Source: Dyadobacter endophyticus (GTDB lineage: Bacteria; Bacteroidota; Bacteroidia; Cytophagales; Spirosomataceae). Taken from it: a stretch of DNA of 64,000 bases. The stretch's first letter is position 1. Every line of letters starts with the position of its first letter. A program made the position numbers and the translations under genes. This document shows positions 1 through 7,824 of the stretch, piece by piece. The stretch is taken from the NCBI RefSeq assembly GCF_014641595.1, contig NZ_BMIA01000002.1, forward strand, positions 806,001 through 870,000. The letters run 5' to 3'. The notes beneath the pieces are model-generated. The model searched no databases. It saw nothing but the letters and a program-made list of their open reading frames with translations, and was not told the origin of the DNA.

Positions 1-1221
1 GACCTTTTTAAACAAGCAAAAGAAAAGGCGCCTTGTATCATCTTTATCGATGAAATCGACGCAGTTGGTCGTTCACGTGGCCGTGGCGCAATGCCTGGCT
101 CCAACGACGAACGTGAGAATACATTGAACTCCTTGCTGGTGGAAATGGACGGTTTCGCAACCGACTCCGGCATCATCATCGTAGCGGCCACCAACCGCCC
201 CGACGTACTCGACCCTGCATTGCTCCGTCCGGGACGTTTCGACCGACAGATTTCGGTTGACAAGCCGGACGTAATCGGTCGTGAAGCAATTTTCAAAGTG
301 CATTTGAAACCATTGAAACTGGCTACCGACGTTAATATCCAGAAACTTTCGTCCCAGACTCCTGGCTTTGCCGGCGCTGAAATCGCGAACGTTTGTAACG
401 AAGCAGCGTTGATCGCCGCCCGTCGTAACCGTGAGGAGGTGACAATGCAAGACTTCCAGGATGCGATGGACCGTGTAATCGGTGGTTTGGAAAAGAAAAA
501 CAAACTGATCTCACCCGAAGAGAAACAAATCGTGGCTTACCACGAGGCGGGCCATGCGGTGGCGGGCTGGTTCCTCGAACACGCCGATCCATTGGTGAAA
601 GTGTCGATCGTACCTCGTGGTGTAGCGGCATTGGGTTACGCACAATATCTCCCGCGTGAGCAGTATCTGTACCGTACCGAGCAGCTGTTCGATGAAATGT
701 GTATGACATTGGGCGGCCGCGCTGCGGAAGATGTAGTATTCGGAAAGATTTCTACCGGCGCACTAAGTGACCTCGAAAGAGTCACCAAAGTGGCATACAG
801 CATGGTAACCATGTACGGCATGAACGAGCGCATCGGTAACATTTCGTTCTACGATTCGAAACAATCCGACTACGCATTCACCAAACCTTACTCCGAATCG
901 ACTTCACAAGCGATTGACGAAGAAGTAAGAAAGTTGGTCGATCAGGCCTATCAGTTCGTCAAAGGCTTGCTGAACGAGAAACGTGATGCATTGGAAGTGT
1001 TGGCGAAAGAATTGCTGGAAAAAGAAATTCTGTTCCAGGCCGACCTCGAAAAGCTGATCGGGAAACGTCCTTACGAAAAGGAAACGAGCTACCAGGCTTA
1101 TATCAACCGTCGTTCGAACGAAGAAGCTGCAATCCATGAAGAAGTGGTGAAACAGACGCTCGAAAAAGAACGCAAAGAAGAAGAAATGGCGGAAGCCGAA
1201 AAAAGCGCCAACAACGAATAG
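1..1221 (+). CDS. ftsH: ATP-dependent zinc metalloprotease FtsH (5' truncated)
   Basis: Membrane-anchored AAA+ protease that degrades unfolded or regulatory membrane and cytosolic proteins. The reading frame is open from base 1, so the N-terminal membrane segments and Walker A lie outside the window. Visible in order are Walker B (IIFIDEIDAVG), the second region of homology (ATNRPDVLDPALLRPGRFDR), the zinc-protease motif HEAGH encoded from base 541, and a charged Glu/Lys-rich C-terminal tail. About 406 residues are present of a usual 640-700. A strong terminator follows, so it ends its transcript. Identification is secure; only the start is missing. Confidence 0.97.
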   Translation, partial: DLFKQAKEKAPCIIFIDEIDAVGRSRGRGAMPGSNDERENTLNSLLVEMDGFATDSGIIIVAATNRPDVLDPALLRPGRFDRQISVDKPDVIGREAIFKVHLKPLKLATDVNIQKLSSQTPGFAGAEIANVCNEAALIAARRNREEVTMQDFQDAMDRVIGGLEKKNKLISPEEKQIVAYHEAGHAVAGWFLEHADPLVKVSIVPRGVAALGYAQYLPREQYLYRTEQLFDEMCMTLGGRAAEDVVFGKISTGALSDLERVTKVAYSMVTMYGMNERIGNISFYDSKQSDYAFTKPYSESTSQAIDEEVRKLVDQAYQFVKGLLNEKRDALEVLAKELLEKEILFQADLEKLIGKRPYEKETSYQAYINRRSNEEAAIHEEVVKQTLEKERKEEEMAEAEKSANNE

Positions 1222-1247
1222 GCACTTTTTAAGTGAATAAAAATCTG

Positions 1248-1284
1248 ATAGCCGGACAATTCAACCTGTCCGGCTATTATTTTT
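1248..1284 (+). terminator. Rho-independent terminator after ftsH
   Basis: An 11-bp perfect stem (ATAGCCGGACA pairing with TGTCCGGCTAT) with an 8-base loop is followed by a T-rich tract. It lies 26 bases after the ftsH stop. Confidence 0.85.
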
Positions 1285-1326
1285 ACAACATATATAAACC
1301 GTTTGACCCTAAACCATCAAAAGCAT

Positions 1327-2274
1327 ATGCCCTTTGAAATCTTCAAACAACATTTCGGTGAACTTACCGAATATGTGATACATGAAACAACCACTGAAAA
1401 CCGCTGTGTAGTCATTCCGGAGTTGGGCGGTATTGTCCGTCAGCTTTCCCTTCGCAAAAATCTGACCCTTTTTTCAGTTCTGAAAACGCCCCCGACCCCG
1501 TCGGCGCTGATTGCTGATACGAAAAGCGCCAGCGAATTGCTATTCCCCTTCGCGAGCCGCATTCCGGAAGGGAAATACAAATTTTTAGGCAAGAACTATC
1601 AATTGCACAAAAACGAAGACGGCGGCCTGAATGCCATTCACGGACTGGTGCGTAAAAATCATTTCCACCTCGACGAACAAGTTATTCACGAGGATAATGC
1701 GTCCATTCAGCTGTCTTATACCATTGATAATCCGGAAGGTTATCCCTTCCAGGTGCATTTCTCGGTCCGCTACACGCTGCATGCGGACGGCCGTTTCGAA
1801 TTGAAATATGAAGCTAAGAACAATGGGCAATCACCTTGCCCTGCCATGTTCGGCTGGCATCCATACTGGTTGCTAGGCAATGAGGATGTAGAGGCGTGGA
1901 AGATCAATATTCCGTCGAAACGTCTGGTCACCTTCAATGAAAACCTTATCCCTGTCGGCACCGAGCCATTCGATATGGCGATGCCGGCTTTGTTGCACCG
2001 TAAGGAATTCGATAACTGTTTCATTGTGGACGCCACCGGCGGACAGGCGGTTACGGAACTGATCTCCAAAAACCAGGATGTCACGTTGCGCATTCAGCAG
2101 GAAACCGGGGAGGGAAAATTCAACTACCTCGTCGTGTACACGCCACCGGCGCGTGATTGTGTCGCCATCGAGGCGCTTACAGCCAATGTGGATGCATTCA
2201 ACACCGGCGAAGGCCTAAATATCCTCGCGCCCGGACATAGCATTGACGGCACGATCACGGTCAGCCTCACCTGA
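1327..2274 (+). CDS. Aldose 1-epimerase (galactose mutarotase) family protein
   Basis: Cytosolic enzyme expected to interconvert alpha and beta anomers of an aldose or a related sugar. The sequence has the mutarotase signature: His105 in NAIHGLV, His178 in FGWHPYW and a late Glu282 in VAIEALTAN, matching the two histidines and catalytic glutamate of the family. Length (315 aa) is normal. ATG at 1327 is preferred to an in-frame TTG at 1303, which would sit close to the preceding terminator. It stands alone on the plus strand; its 3' end overlaps the convergent nucleotidyltransferase gene by 60 bp. The exact sugar cannot be told. Confidence 0.88.
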   Translation: MPFEIFKQHFGELTEYVIHETTTENRCVVIPELGGIVRQLSLRKNLTLFSVLKTPPTPSALIADTKSASELLFPFASRIPEGKYKFLGKNYQLHKNEDGGLNAIHGLVRKNHFHLDEQVIHEDNASIQLSYTIDNPEGYPFQVHFSVRYTLHADGRFELKYEAKNNGQSPCPAMFGWHPYWLLGNEDVEAWKINIPSKRLVTFNENLIPVGTEPFDMAMPALLHRKEFDNCFIVDATGGQAVTELISKNQDVTLRIQQETGEGKFNYLVVYTPPARDCVAIEALTANVDAFNTGEGLNILAPGHSIDGTITVSLT

Positions 2275-3396
2275 CGGCTGGTTCCTGTACCAGCTGATCT
2301 TGTGCCACAAAAGCTTCCAATGGGTTAGATACCCGAGATGTGCCGCGACAATGGAAAGTTTATCCGACCATTTGTCGCGGTATTTTATATTGTAGAGAAA
2401 AATGCGCCAGGTTTTTGTTTTTAAGGAAGGTCGTTCGTTCTCCCAATGGGCTAGAATATCTTTCAAAAAACCTTCCGAAGGATAGCTTTCGGACACGCCT
2501 GCGTACCTGAGATAATCCCGTCCGCTAAGGTACCCTGCCACACCAAGCGATTCGAGGAGGAGTTTATTGAAACCCTTTGTTCGGGTAACACGATTGATAT
2601 ATTTCCAGTCCAGCGAGCCGGCCGACTTGTCAAGCAGCCTCACGAAGTCAGCCAAATATTTCAGCTTATCCCACTGTTCTACCCCACCATGGTGGATCAC
2701 CATCATAATCAGCTGCGTCTCCATTCTTGGAACAAGCACCGGTTTCCCCATCATATTGAATTCGAATAGATTCCCGGCCAGTTCATCCCAAGTAAAATTG
2801 TAGCAATACCTCGGATAAGTACAGTTCCACTGAATTTCCAGCGATTGCAATGCGTGCTCGCTCAGGGGTGTAAGCGGAAGCTGGTAGTCGGTATCGAGAT
2901 AGTCGTCGACGACAGCCTTCTCCGTCAGCAAATAGTGGCGGTAGTTGTCCGCAGCAAAACCTTCACCCAGAAGGATATCCAGGCTCTTGGAAACATCTTC
3001 CTTACCGACAAAATAATCGATATCCCCAAATTCTCGCAAAGCGGGCTTGTCGTAAAGCATCCATGCCCATAGCGCACCTTTCATTGGGAAAACATGTACC
3101 TGGCTATCAATCAAACGATTATACAGTCGAACGCATATCCCCAGGAAAGCCATGTTCGTCACCGCCTGCCCAAGCGTGAATTCGCGCAGCATTTTGAGCA
3201 CATTATCGGGAAGAGCAAGTGCCTTTTCCTGCGCATATTCAAATGCCAGTGGCCTGATCTGGTGCCATTTCGCGAGCGTCGAGAATTTCTCCGGGTCAAA
3301 CTGGGTAATCTCGGTTTCAAATGGCTGATGCCCCGAAGGCAACGCAGCCGCATCAATGAGATATGCCAGTTCGGGGGAGATTTTGATGCGTTGCAT
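2215..3396 (-). CDS. Nucleotidyltransferase family protein of a RiPP-type cassette
   Basis: Resembles the NTP_transf_5 (PF14907) nucleotidyltransferases often found in lasso-peptide and related clusters. Residues 104-130 contain FPMKGALW followed by REFGDIDYFV, with paired acidic residues Asp125 and Asp127 as the likely metal-binding DxD. The remainder is helical with no second recognisable domain. It is the last gene of a four-gene minus-strand cassette and starts one base after the kinase stop codon, so translation is probably coupled. Its 3' end runs 60 bp into the convergent epimerase gene. The nucleotide donor and target are unknown; nucleotidylation of a peptide or sugar is inference. 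Confidence 0.8.
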   Translation of the reverse strand: MQRIKISPELAYLIDAAALPSGHQPFETEITQFDPEKFSTLAKWHQIRPLAFEYAQEKALALPDNVLKMLREFTLGQAVTNMAFLGICVRLYNRLIDSQVHVFPMKGALWAWMLYDKPALREFGDIDYFVGKEDVSKSLDILLGEGFAADNYRHYLLTEKAVVDDYLDTDYQLPLTPLSEHALQSLEIQWNCTYPRYCYNFTWDELAGNLFEFNMMGKPVLVPRMETQLIMMVIHHGGVEQWDKLKYLADFVRLLDKSAGSLDWKYINRVTRTKGFNKLLLESLGVAGYLSGRDYLRYAGVSESYPSEGFLKDILAHWENERPSLKTKTWRIFLYNIKYRDKWSDKLSIVAAHLGYLTHWKLLWHKISWYRNQPSGEADRDRAVNAMSGREDI

Positions 3397-3397
3397 G

Positions 3398-4312
3398 CTA
3401 TTCCGCGATTAGTTGTTCACGGACGCTCGTCTCTACCCATTTTTCCAGGTTGTCAAAACCCTCCGGCCGCCTTTTCCTAAGTATTTCCGCCGATTTGGCA
3501 CATTGTAAACTTTGGAAAAAGTGCTTTTTGAGGCTATCCTCCTTTAAAAGTTCTATGGGCAGCGGAAAGTTACGCAGCATTTCTCCCGGTATTTCGGCCA
3601 TATTCAAATTTTGAACAGCCGGTTTATTTCGCGCTCTGTGCAGGAAAAACACCTTTTTCAAGGGAATGACCTTGGTAGGAAACTGCTCGCGGGGCTGATA
3701 TGCAAATTTATTGACCCCTTCGCTGACCGGTTCGAGGGCCGACATATCATAACGCAAACCAGCGACCGTCTTTTCCCATATTTTAAGCTGCGGATAGGCC
3801 GGAACAACAACCGGCTTTCCTGCTTCATCGAAGGTAATAGCGGTAAGGTCGTCACTCAACAGCCTGCAACCCGCCTTAATAAACGCCGCTGCCGTGCTCG
3901 ATTTTCCCGCACCGGGCATGCCCATGAAGCACCAGGCCTCGTCCCCGAGCACAACGGCACTCGCATGGAGAAGAAAATATCCTTTTTGAAACAAAATAAG
4001 ACCTAAGGCTTCACTGACCGTAAAAAGGCTAATAATGTTACCATCCGCAGCCACGGGAGAAACCAACAGTTCATTGCCGCCAGATGCTTTAAAAGACGCC
4101 ACACCAGCCCAATCCAAATACGATGCCTGATCATCCTGCCCAAAAAATGCCTTGATACCCCGCCTGTAAATCATGGTCGGACGCATGGGCGGGAGCGCGA
4201 TAGCGCCTGTACGGATGCAAACGTCGGCAGTGGAATGCGGGTCGCCTTCGGCCAGTTCAGGCAAGGGAATTTCTGAATGGATATGGAGCCCGAAGGCGGT
4301 GTAATGGCGCAT
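3398..4312 (-). CDS. HPr kinase/phosphorylase-like kinase of a RiPP-type cassette
   Basis: A 304-residue protein with a C-terminal P-loop kinase domain like HprK. The Walker A is GMPGAGKSS at 131-139 and an acidic pair (Asp154-Asp155, in LLSDDLTAI) follows. The N-terminus (FGLHIHSEIPLPEL) is the type seen in lasso-peptide-associated HprK-like kinases such as those that phosphorylate the precursor C-terminal Ser in paeninodin-type clusters. It lies between the B2 protease gene and the nucleotidyltransferase gene. Kinase identity by fold is well supported; its substrate is unknown because no precursor peptide is encoded nearby. A true HPr kinase role is unlikely, as no PTS genes are seen. Confidence 0.82.
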   Translation of the reverse strand: MRHYTAFGLHIHSEIPLPELAEGDPHSTADVCIRTGAIALPPMRPTMIYRRGIKAFFGQDDQASYLDWAGVASFKASGGNELLVSPVAADGNIISLFTVSEALGLILFQKGYFLLHASAVVLGDEAWCFMGMPGAGKSSTAAAFIKAGCRLLSDDLTAITFDEAGKPVVVPAYPQLKIWEKTVAGLRYDMSALEPVSEGVNKFAYQPREQFPTKVIPLKKVFFLHRARNKPAVQNLNMAEIPGEMLRNFPLPIELLKEDSLKKHFFQSLQCAKSAEILRKRRPEGFDNLEKWVETSVREQLIAE

Positions 4313-4332
4313 GTGTGTAAATTCAAATTAAA

Positions 4333-4773
4333 TCATTCCCAGACCCAGAGCCTTTTGTAGGAAACGGTGTCGGGCCAGCGCCCGATGACGATGTTGCCGT
4401 TTTGCTCCACCCAGGCATGCGCCTCAAATTGCTTGGCAGGGTTGATCTCTATGCCTATTTCCAGGGTTAATGCAGGCGAATTCCGGAGCAGATATTTGGT
4501 AGCAAGGGCACGTGGCAGGCACAAAAGCTCAAATGGCAGCAAATTCGCCGCCGTATCCACCGCCCAAACGGTCCGCTCCATTCTTTCCGGCCCCGCCTCC
4601 CTAACTTGGTTCGGACGACTGACCCGGTGATACCATTTCCTGAACAATGGAAACGGAAGCAAAAGAAGTCCGGCTTTGATCCACAGCAAACACCAGGCAG
4701 CCCGCAGGAATATCCATTTCTCCGGTCCGGACAAGCTCCGCCATTTCCCTATCAGCTTACCGATTTTACCCAA
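4333..4773 (-). CDS. Lasso peptide biosynthesis B2-type protease (transglutaminase fold)
   Basis: Matches the transglutaminase-like cysteine protease family (PF13471) that removes leader peptides in lasso-peptide maturation. Cys85 in LLCLPRALA, His119 in EAHAWVEQNG and a downstream Asp135 fit the catalytic triad. A hydrophobic stretch at about 27-45 may touch the membrane. Length (146 aa) is usual for a stand-alone B2. There is no ATG: translation would start at TTG 4773, and this frame is the same as the preceding PqqD gene, separated only by TAG and one ATT codon. Many relatives are fused B1-B2 proteins, so this may be a split, or recently broken, fusion. Confidence 0.82.
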   Translation of the reverse strand: MGKIGKLIGKWRSLSGPEKWIFLRAAWCLLWIKAGLLLLPFPLFRKWYHRVSRPNQVREAGPERMERTVWAVDTAANLLPFELLCLPRALATKYLLRNSPALTLEIGIEINPAKQFEAHAWVEQNGNIVIGRWPDTVSYKRLWVWE

Positions 4774-4776
4774 AAT

Positions 4777-5043
4777 CTATTTGATTATTTCAACCAGTCG
4801 TTCGGCAATCAAATCCTTTAATAATCCGTCGATGTCGCTCTTACAGGTATCGGAATCGATGTTATACGCGCTCGTTACCGCGTCGCATAACGATTCGATC
4901 GTCTGCGGGCCCTTTTCCAGCGTGTCCCAAATCAAAACCCCAACTTCATCCAGACCGTAATACGCCCCTTTACTATGGTTAAGTACCACAGTTTCCCCCC
5001 CCACTTTGGACGAGATTTGCTCCGATGTAAGCTGATATTTCAT
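4777..5043 (-). CDS. PqqD family peptide-modification chaperone (RiPP recognition element, B1-like)
   Basis: An 88-residue PqqD-fold protein. It has the expected pattern: an N-terminal beta region (KVGGETVVLNHSKGAYYGLD) and a helical C-terminal half ending in ERLVEIIK. PqqD domains bind the leader of a ribosomally made peptide and hand it to a processing enzyme, here presumably the B2-type protease encoded next. It is the first gene of the four-gene cassette and has a promoter-like sequence at 5088-5120. The stop is TAG, in frame with the following B2 gene. No leader-peptide gene is found within the flanking 62 bases. Confidence 0.85.
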   Translation of the reverse strand: MKYQLTSEQISSKVGGETVVLNHSKGAYYGLDEVGVLIWDTLEKGPQTIESLCDAVTSAYNIDSDTCKSDIDGLLKDLIAERLVEIIK

Positions 5044-5087
5044 TCCGAAAATTTAAATCTGAAAATATAATGTGCAACCGACTTGTA

Positions 5088-5120
5088 CAAAGTTAGAAAT
5101 TTTAATTACTCAATCTCAAA
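5088..5120 (-). promoter_or_regulatory. Candidate promoter of the PqqD-B2-kinase-nucleotidyltransferase cassette
   Basis: On the minus strand a perfect Bacteroidota -7 element TAACTTTG (5095-5088) is preceded by TTTG (5120-5117) with a 21-base spacer. The predicted transcript start near 5081 gives a leader of about 38 bases before the PqqD ATG. The -33 part lies inside the end of the aldehyde dehydrogenase gene. Sequence match only. Confidence 0.5.
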
Positions 5121-6644
5121 CTTTATTCCCTGCGCCAGGGGCAACTCGGTACCGTAATTGATCGTATTGGTTTGTCGGCGCATATAGGTTTTCCACGCAT
5201 CCGATCCCGATTCCCGCCCTCCACCGGTTTCTTTTTCACCGCCAAACGCGCCGCCAATCTCCGCGCCCGACGTACCGATATTCACATTGGCAATGCCACA
5301 GTCCGACCCCGCAAAGGAGAGGAACCGCTCGGCATCCCGCAAATCGGTAGTAAAGACAGCCGACGAAAGCCCCTGCGGCACATCGTTTTGCAATGCAATC
5401 GCTTCGTGGAGATCGCTGTAACGGATCAGGTACAGGATCGGCGCGAATGTTTCGTGCTGCACAATAGCCCAATGGTTTTCTACCTCGGCAATGCAGGGCG
5501 AAACGTAGCAGCCGGATGCATATTGGTCGCCCTCCGGCGCACCGGGCTCCACTACGAATGTGCCTCCTGCCTGTTTTATTTGTTCAACGGCATGGTGGAA
5601 CTGTATTACTGCCTGTTTGTCGATCAGCGGCCCGACGTGGTTATGCGGATCGAGCGGGTTACCGATTTTCAGCTGGCCGTATGCTTTTTTCAAACGGTTT
5701 TTCACCTCTTCAAATATGGATTCGTGCACAATCAAACGGCGGGTAGATGTGCATCGCTGACCGGCCGTTCCTACCGCGCCGAAAACGATTGCCGGAATGG
5801 CTACTTTCAAATCGGCCGTCGGCGTTACGATAATGGCATTGTTGCCGCCCAGTTCGAGCAGACTTTTTCCTAATCTCCGGGCGACAGCCTCTCCTACGGA
5901 ACGGCCCATCGGGACACTGCCTGTTGCTGATACCAATGCGATCCGCGGATCTTGCGCAAGGAATTCGCCCACGTCGCGCCCGCCGGAGACAATGCACGAC
6001 ACGCCTTCCGGTACGTTGTTATTTTTCAATACATCCAGTATAATGTTCTGGCAGGCAATGGCCGTCAAAGGCGTTTTCTCCGAAGGCTTCCACACGCACA
6101 CATTCCCGCACACCCACGCGACCATCGCATTCCACGACCACACCGCCACGGGAAAATTGAATGCGGAAATGACGCCTACCACGCCCAGCGGGTGCCATTG
6201 CTCGTACATGCGGTGCTGCGGGCGCTCGCTGTGCATAGTGAGCCCGTAAAGCTGGCGCGAGAGCCCAGTAGCGAAATCGCAGATGTCGATCATTTCCTGG
6301 ACCTCCCCCAGCCCCTCCTGCAAGCTCTTACCCATTTCATAGCTGACTAGCGTGCCAAGTTCCTGTTTGAATTCGCGCAGTTTCACGCCCATTTGTCGTA
6401 CAATTTCACCGCGTTTGGGCGCTGGTATGCTTCGCCAGGTTTTGAATGCCAGTGAAGCCGCTTCCACGAGACGGTCATAATCTGCCCGGGCAGCTTGCGT
6501 TACGGAACCGATTTTCCGGCCATCCACCGGCGAAAAGGATTCCAGCAATGCGCCACCGCCTTCCCAGCTCGATTGGCCGGTCGTTACCCCGTGATTGACG
6601 TCCCCAATGCCTAGCTTTTCAAGAATTACATTGATCCCTTCCAT
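5106..6644 (-). CDS. Aldehyde dehydrogenase, ALDH7 type (probable aminoadipate semialdehyde dehydrogenase)
   Basis: NAD(P)-dependent aldehyde dehydrogenase of 512 residues. The motifs FNFPVAVWSWN, ELGGNNAIIV and the catalytic-cysteine segment GTAGQRCTSTRR are of the ALDH7/antiquitin subgroup, which oxidises alpha-aminoadipate semialdehyde (or its cyclic form) to aminoadipate. The gene lies 6 bases downstream of a saccharopine dehydrogenase gene on the same strand; that enzyme produces this semialdehyde, so the pair fits lysine degradation by the saccharopine route. The exact substrate is inferred from family and context. Start ATG at 6644 is clear. Confidence 0.88.
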   Translation of the reverse strand: MEGINVILEKLGIGDVNHGVTTGQSSWEGGGALLESFSPVDGRKIGSVTQAARADYDRLVEAASLAFKTWRSIPAPKRGEIVRQMGVKLREFKQELGTLVSYEMGKSLQEGLGEVQEMIDICDFATGLSRQLYGLTMHSERPQHRMYEQWHPLGVVGVISAFNFPVAVWSWNAMVAWVCGNVCVWKPSEKTPLTAIACQNIILDVLKNNNVPEGVSCIVSGGRDVGEFLAQDPRIALVSATGSVPMGRSVGEAVARRLGKSLLELGGNNAIIVTPTADLKVAIPAIVFGAVGTAGQRCTSTRRLIVHESIFEEVKNRLKKAYGQLKIGNPLDPHNHVGPLIDKQAVIQFHHAVEQIKQAGGTFVVEPGAPEGDQYASGCYVSPCIAEVENHWAIVQHETFAPILYLIRYSDLHEAIALQNDVPQGLSSAVFTTDLRDAERFLSFAGSDCGIANVNIGTSGAEIGGAFGGEKETGGGRESGSDAWKTYMRRQTNTINYGTELPLAQGIKFEIE

Positions 6645-6650
6645 ACAAAC

Positions 6651-7712
6651 TCAGCCTATATTCTTAAAAAACTGTCCATTCATTGTCTTGAAAAAATCAT
6701 CCAATACAATGTCCTCCTGGCGGATAAACCCACTAGCAGGCAAAACGCCGTCGGCCACCATTTCGACTACCGACGCAATAGAAGCTGCCGTAGTCCAGGA
6801 AATGGCCCTCCAATGCTGGCCATCTATCTGAATAGGGTGATAGGCCTGATAAAATTCTTCCCTTTCGAGGTGGCTGCCTTTCCAGCCTTCCACAACTGCA
6901 TACACATACACCACATCCTGCTGCACGGGCGGCTTGGCTTCCGTCAGGATTTCCTCTACCAATGCGCGCTTATCTTTCAGGCATAGCTCGTAAAGCACGA
7001 AACGCATGAGACTACAATGCCCCGGGTAGCGGATGGTTTTGTAATTCAATGTATCCACCTTCCCTTCGAGCGTTTCGCACATGGTGGCAAGGCCGCCCGA
7101 AGTACTGAATGCTTCGAATTCCTGGCCTTCGATATTGATCATTTCGATGCCTTCGAGTGATGGTACCATTTTGCGGACACCGTTGTGGATCACTTCTGCG
7201 TCGTTCAGGTATTCGTTCACCACTCCCGCCGGCGACCATGTGAAGGAGTAACCCATTTGCCCGTTCGGGTAGCGCGGCAACGCACCTACGCGGAGTTCGA
7301 TGTCCCTGATTTTGGTAAAACGTTTGGCCAGGTCCATTCCGACAATACCGATAAAACCGGGTGCCAGGCCGCATTGGGGCGCCAGTACGCTACGGCTGTC
7401 TTTGGCCATCTCGCGTATCGCCGAAGTGGTGGGAACGTCCTCGGTAAGGTCGAAATAATGGATACCGGCCTTGTGCGCACGCTGTGCGATGGGCAGGTTG
7501 AGGTTATAAGGCATACACGACACTACCCCATCGAAACCCGCCATTACCTTATCCAGAAATGACCCGTCGTTGACATCACCTGTCACCACTTCGAATGGCA
7601 GTAGCACGGCCGGCTGGGCTTTATCGACCCCCGTTACCTGGAAACGCTTGCTCAGCAGCGTCGCGACGAGCGAGCCCACTTTTCCCAATCCGATCACAAG
7701 TACTTTTTGCAT
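6651..7712 (-). CDS. Saccharopine dehydrogenase family protein (saccharopine reductase type)
   Basis: A 353-residue NAD(P)-binding enzyme. Beginning at ATG 7712 the protein opens with MQKVLVIGLGKVGSLVATLL, a Rossmann GxGxxG segment at the very N-terminus; longer in-frame starts would add an unlikely AT-rich tail. The rest matches the saccharopine dehydrogenase fold, splitting saccharopine into glutamate and aminoadipate semialdehyde. The ALDH7-type dehydrogenase gene follows after 6 bases and would oxidise that product. The partner lysine-ketoglutarate reductase is not in the window, so the direction of flux (degradation rather than synthesis) is inferred from the ALDH neighbour. Confidence 0.85.
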   Translation of the reverse strand: MQKVLVIGLGKVGSLVATLLSKRFQVTGVDKAQPAVLLPFEVVTGDVNDGSFLDKVMAGFDGVVSCMPYNLNLPIAQRAHKAGIHYFDLTEDVPTTSAIREMAKDSRSVLAPQCGLAPGFIGIVGMDLAKRFTKIRDIELRVGALPRYPNGQMGYSFTWSPAGVVNEYLNDAEVIHNGVRKMVPSLEGIEMINIEGQEFEAFSTSGGLATMCETLEGKVDTLNYKTIRYPGHCSLMRFVLYELCLKDKRALVEEILTEAKPPVQQDVVYVYAVVEGWKGSHLEREEFYQAYHPIQIDGQHWRAISWTTAASIASVVEMVADGVLPASGFIRQEDIVLDDFFKTMNGQFFKNIG

Positions 7713-7756
7713 GTATAGTTTTAAATGGTTTTTGTTGAAATTTTTGAAGCTATTTT

Positions 7757-7764
7757 GAAAGATA
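7757..7764 (-). promoter_or_regulatory. Possible -7 element upstream of saccharopine dehydrogenase
   Basis: TATCTTTC on the minus strand differs in one base from the TAnnTTTG consensus and lies 45 bases before the start codon in an AT-rich divergent spacer. No convincing -33 element is seen. Confidence 0.3.
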
Positions 7765-7824
7765 GAAAAAGAAATTGCAGTTTTTAAAACTTGCATGTCA
7801 TTTTTGTAGGACAAATCAGACATT

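Noticed and set aside
3398..4312. Interpretation as a true HPr kinase/phosphorylase
   Set aside because: The N-terminus and gene context are those of RiPP-cluster kinases and no HPr or PTS gene is present.
5172..5873. A 233-residue plus-strand frame opposite the aldehyde dehydrogenase
   Set aside because: Pure shadow of a conserved gene; considered as a hidden precursor source but has no leader-core pattern.
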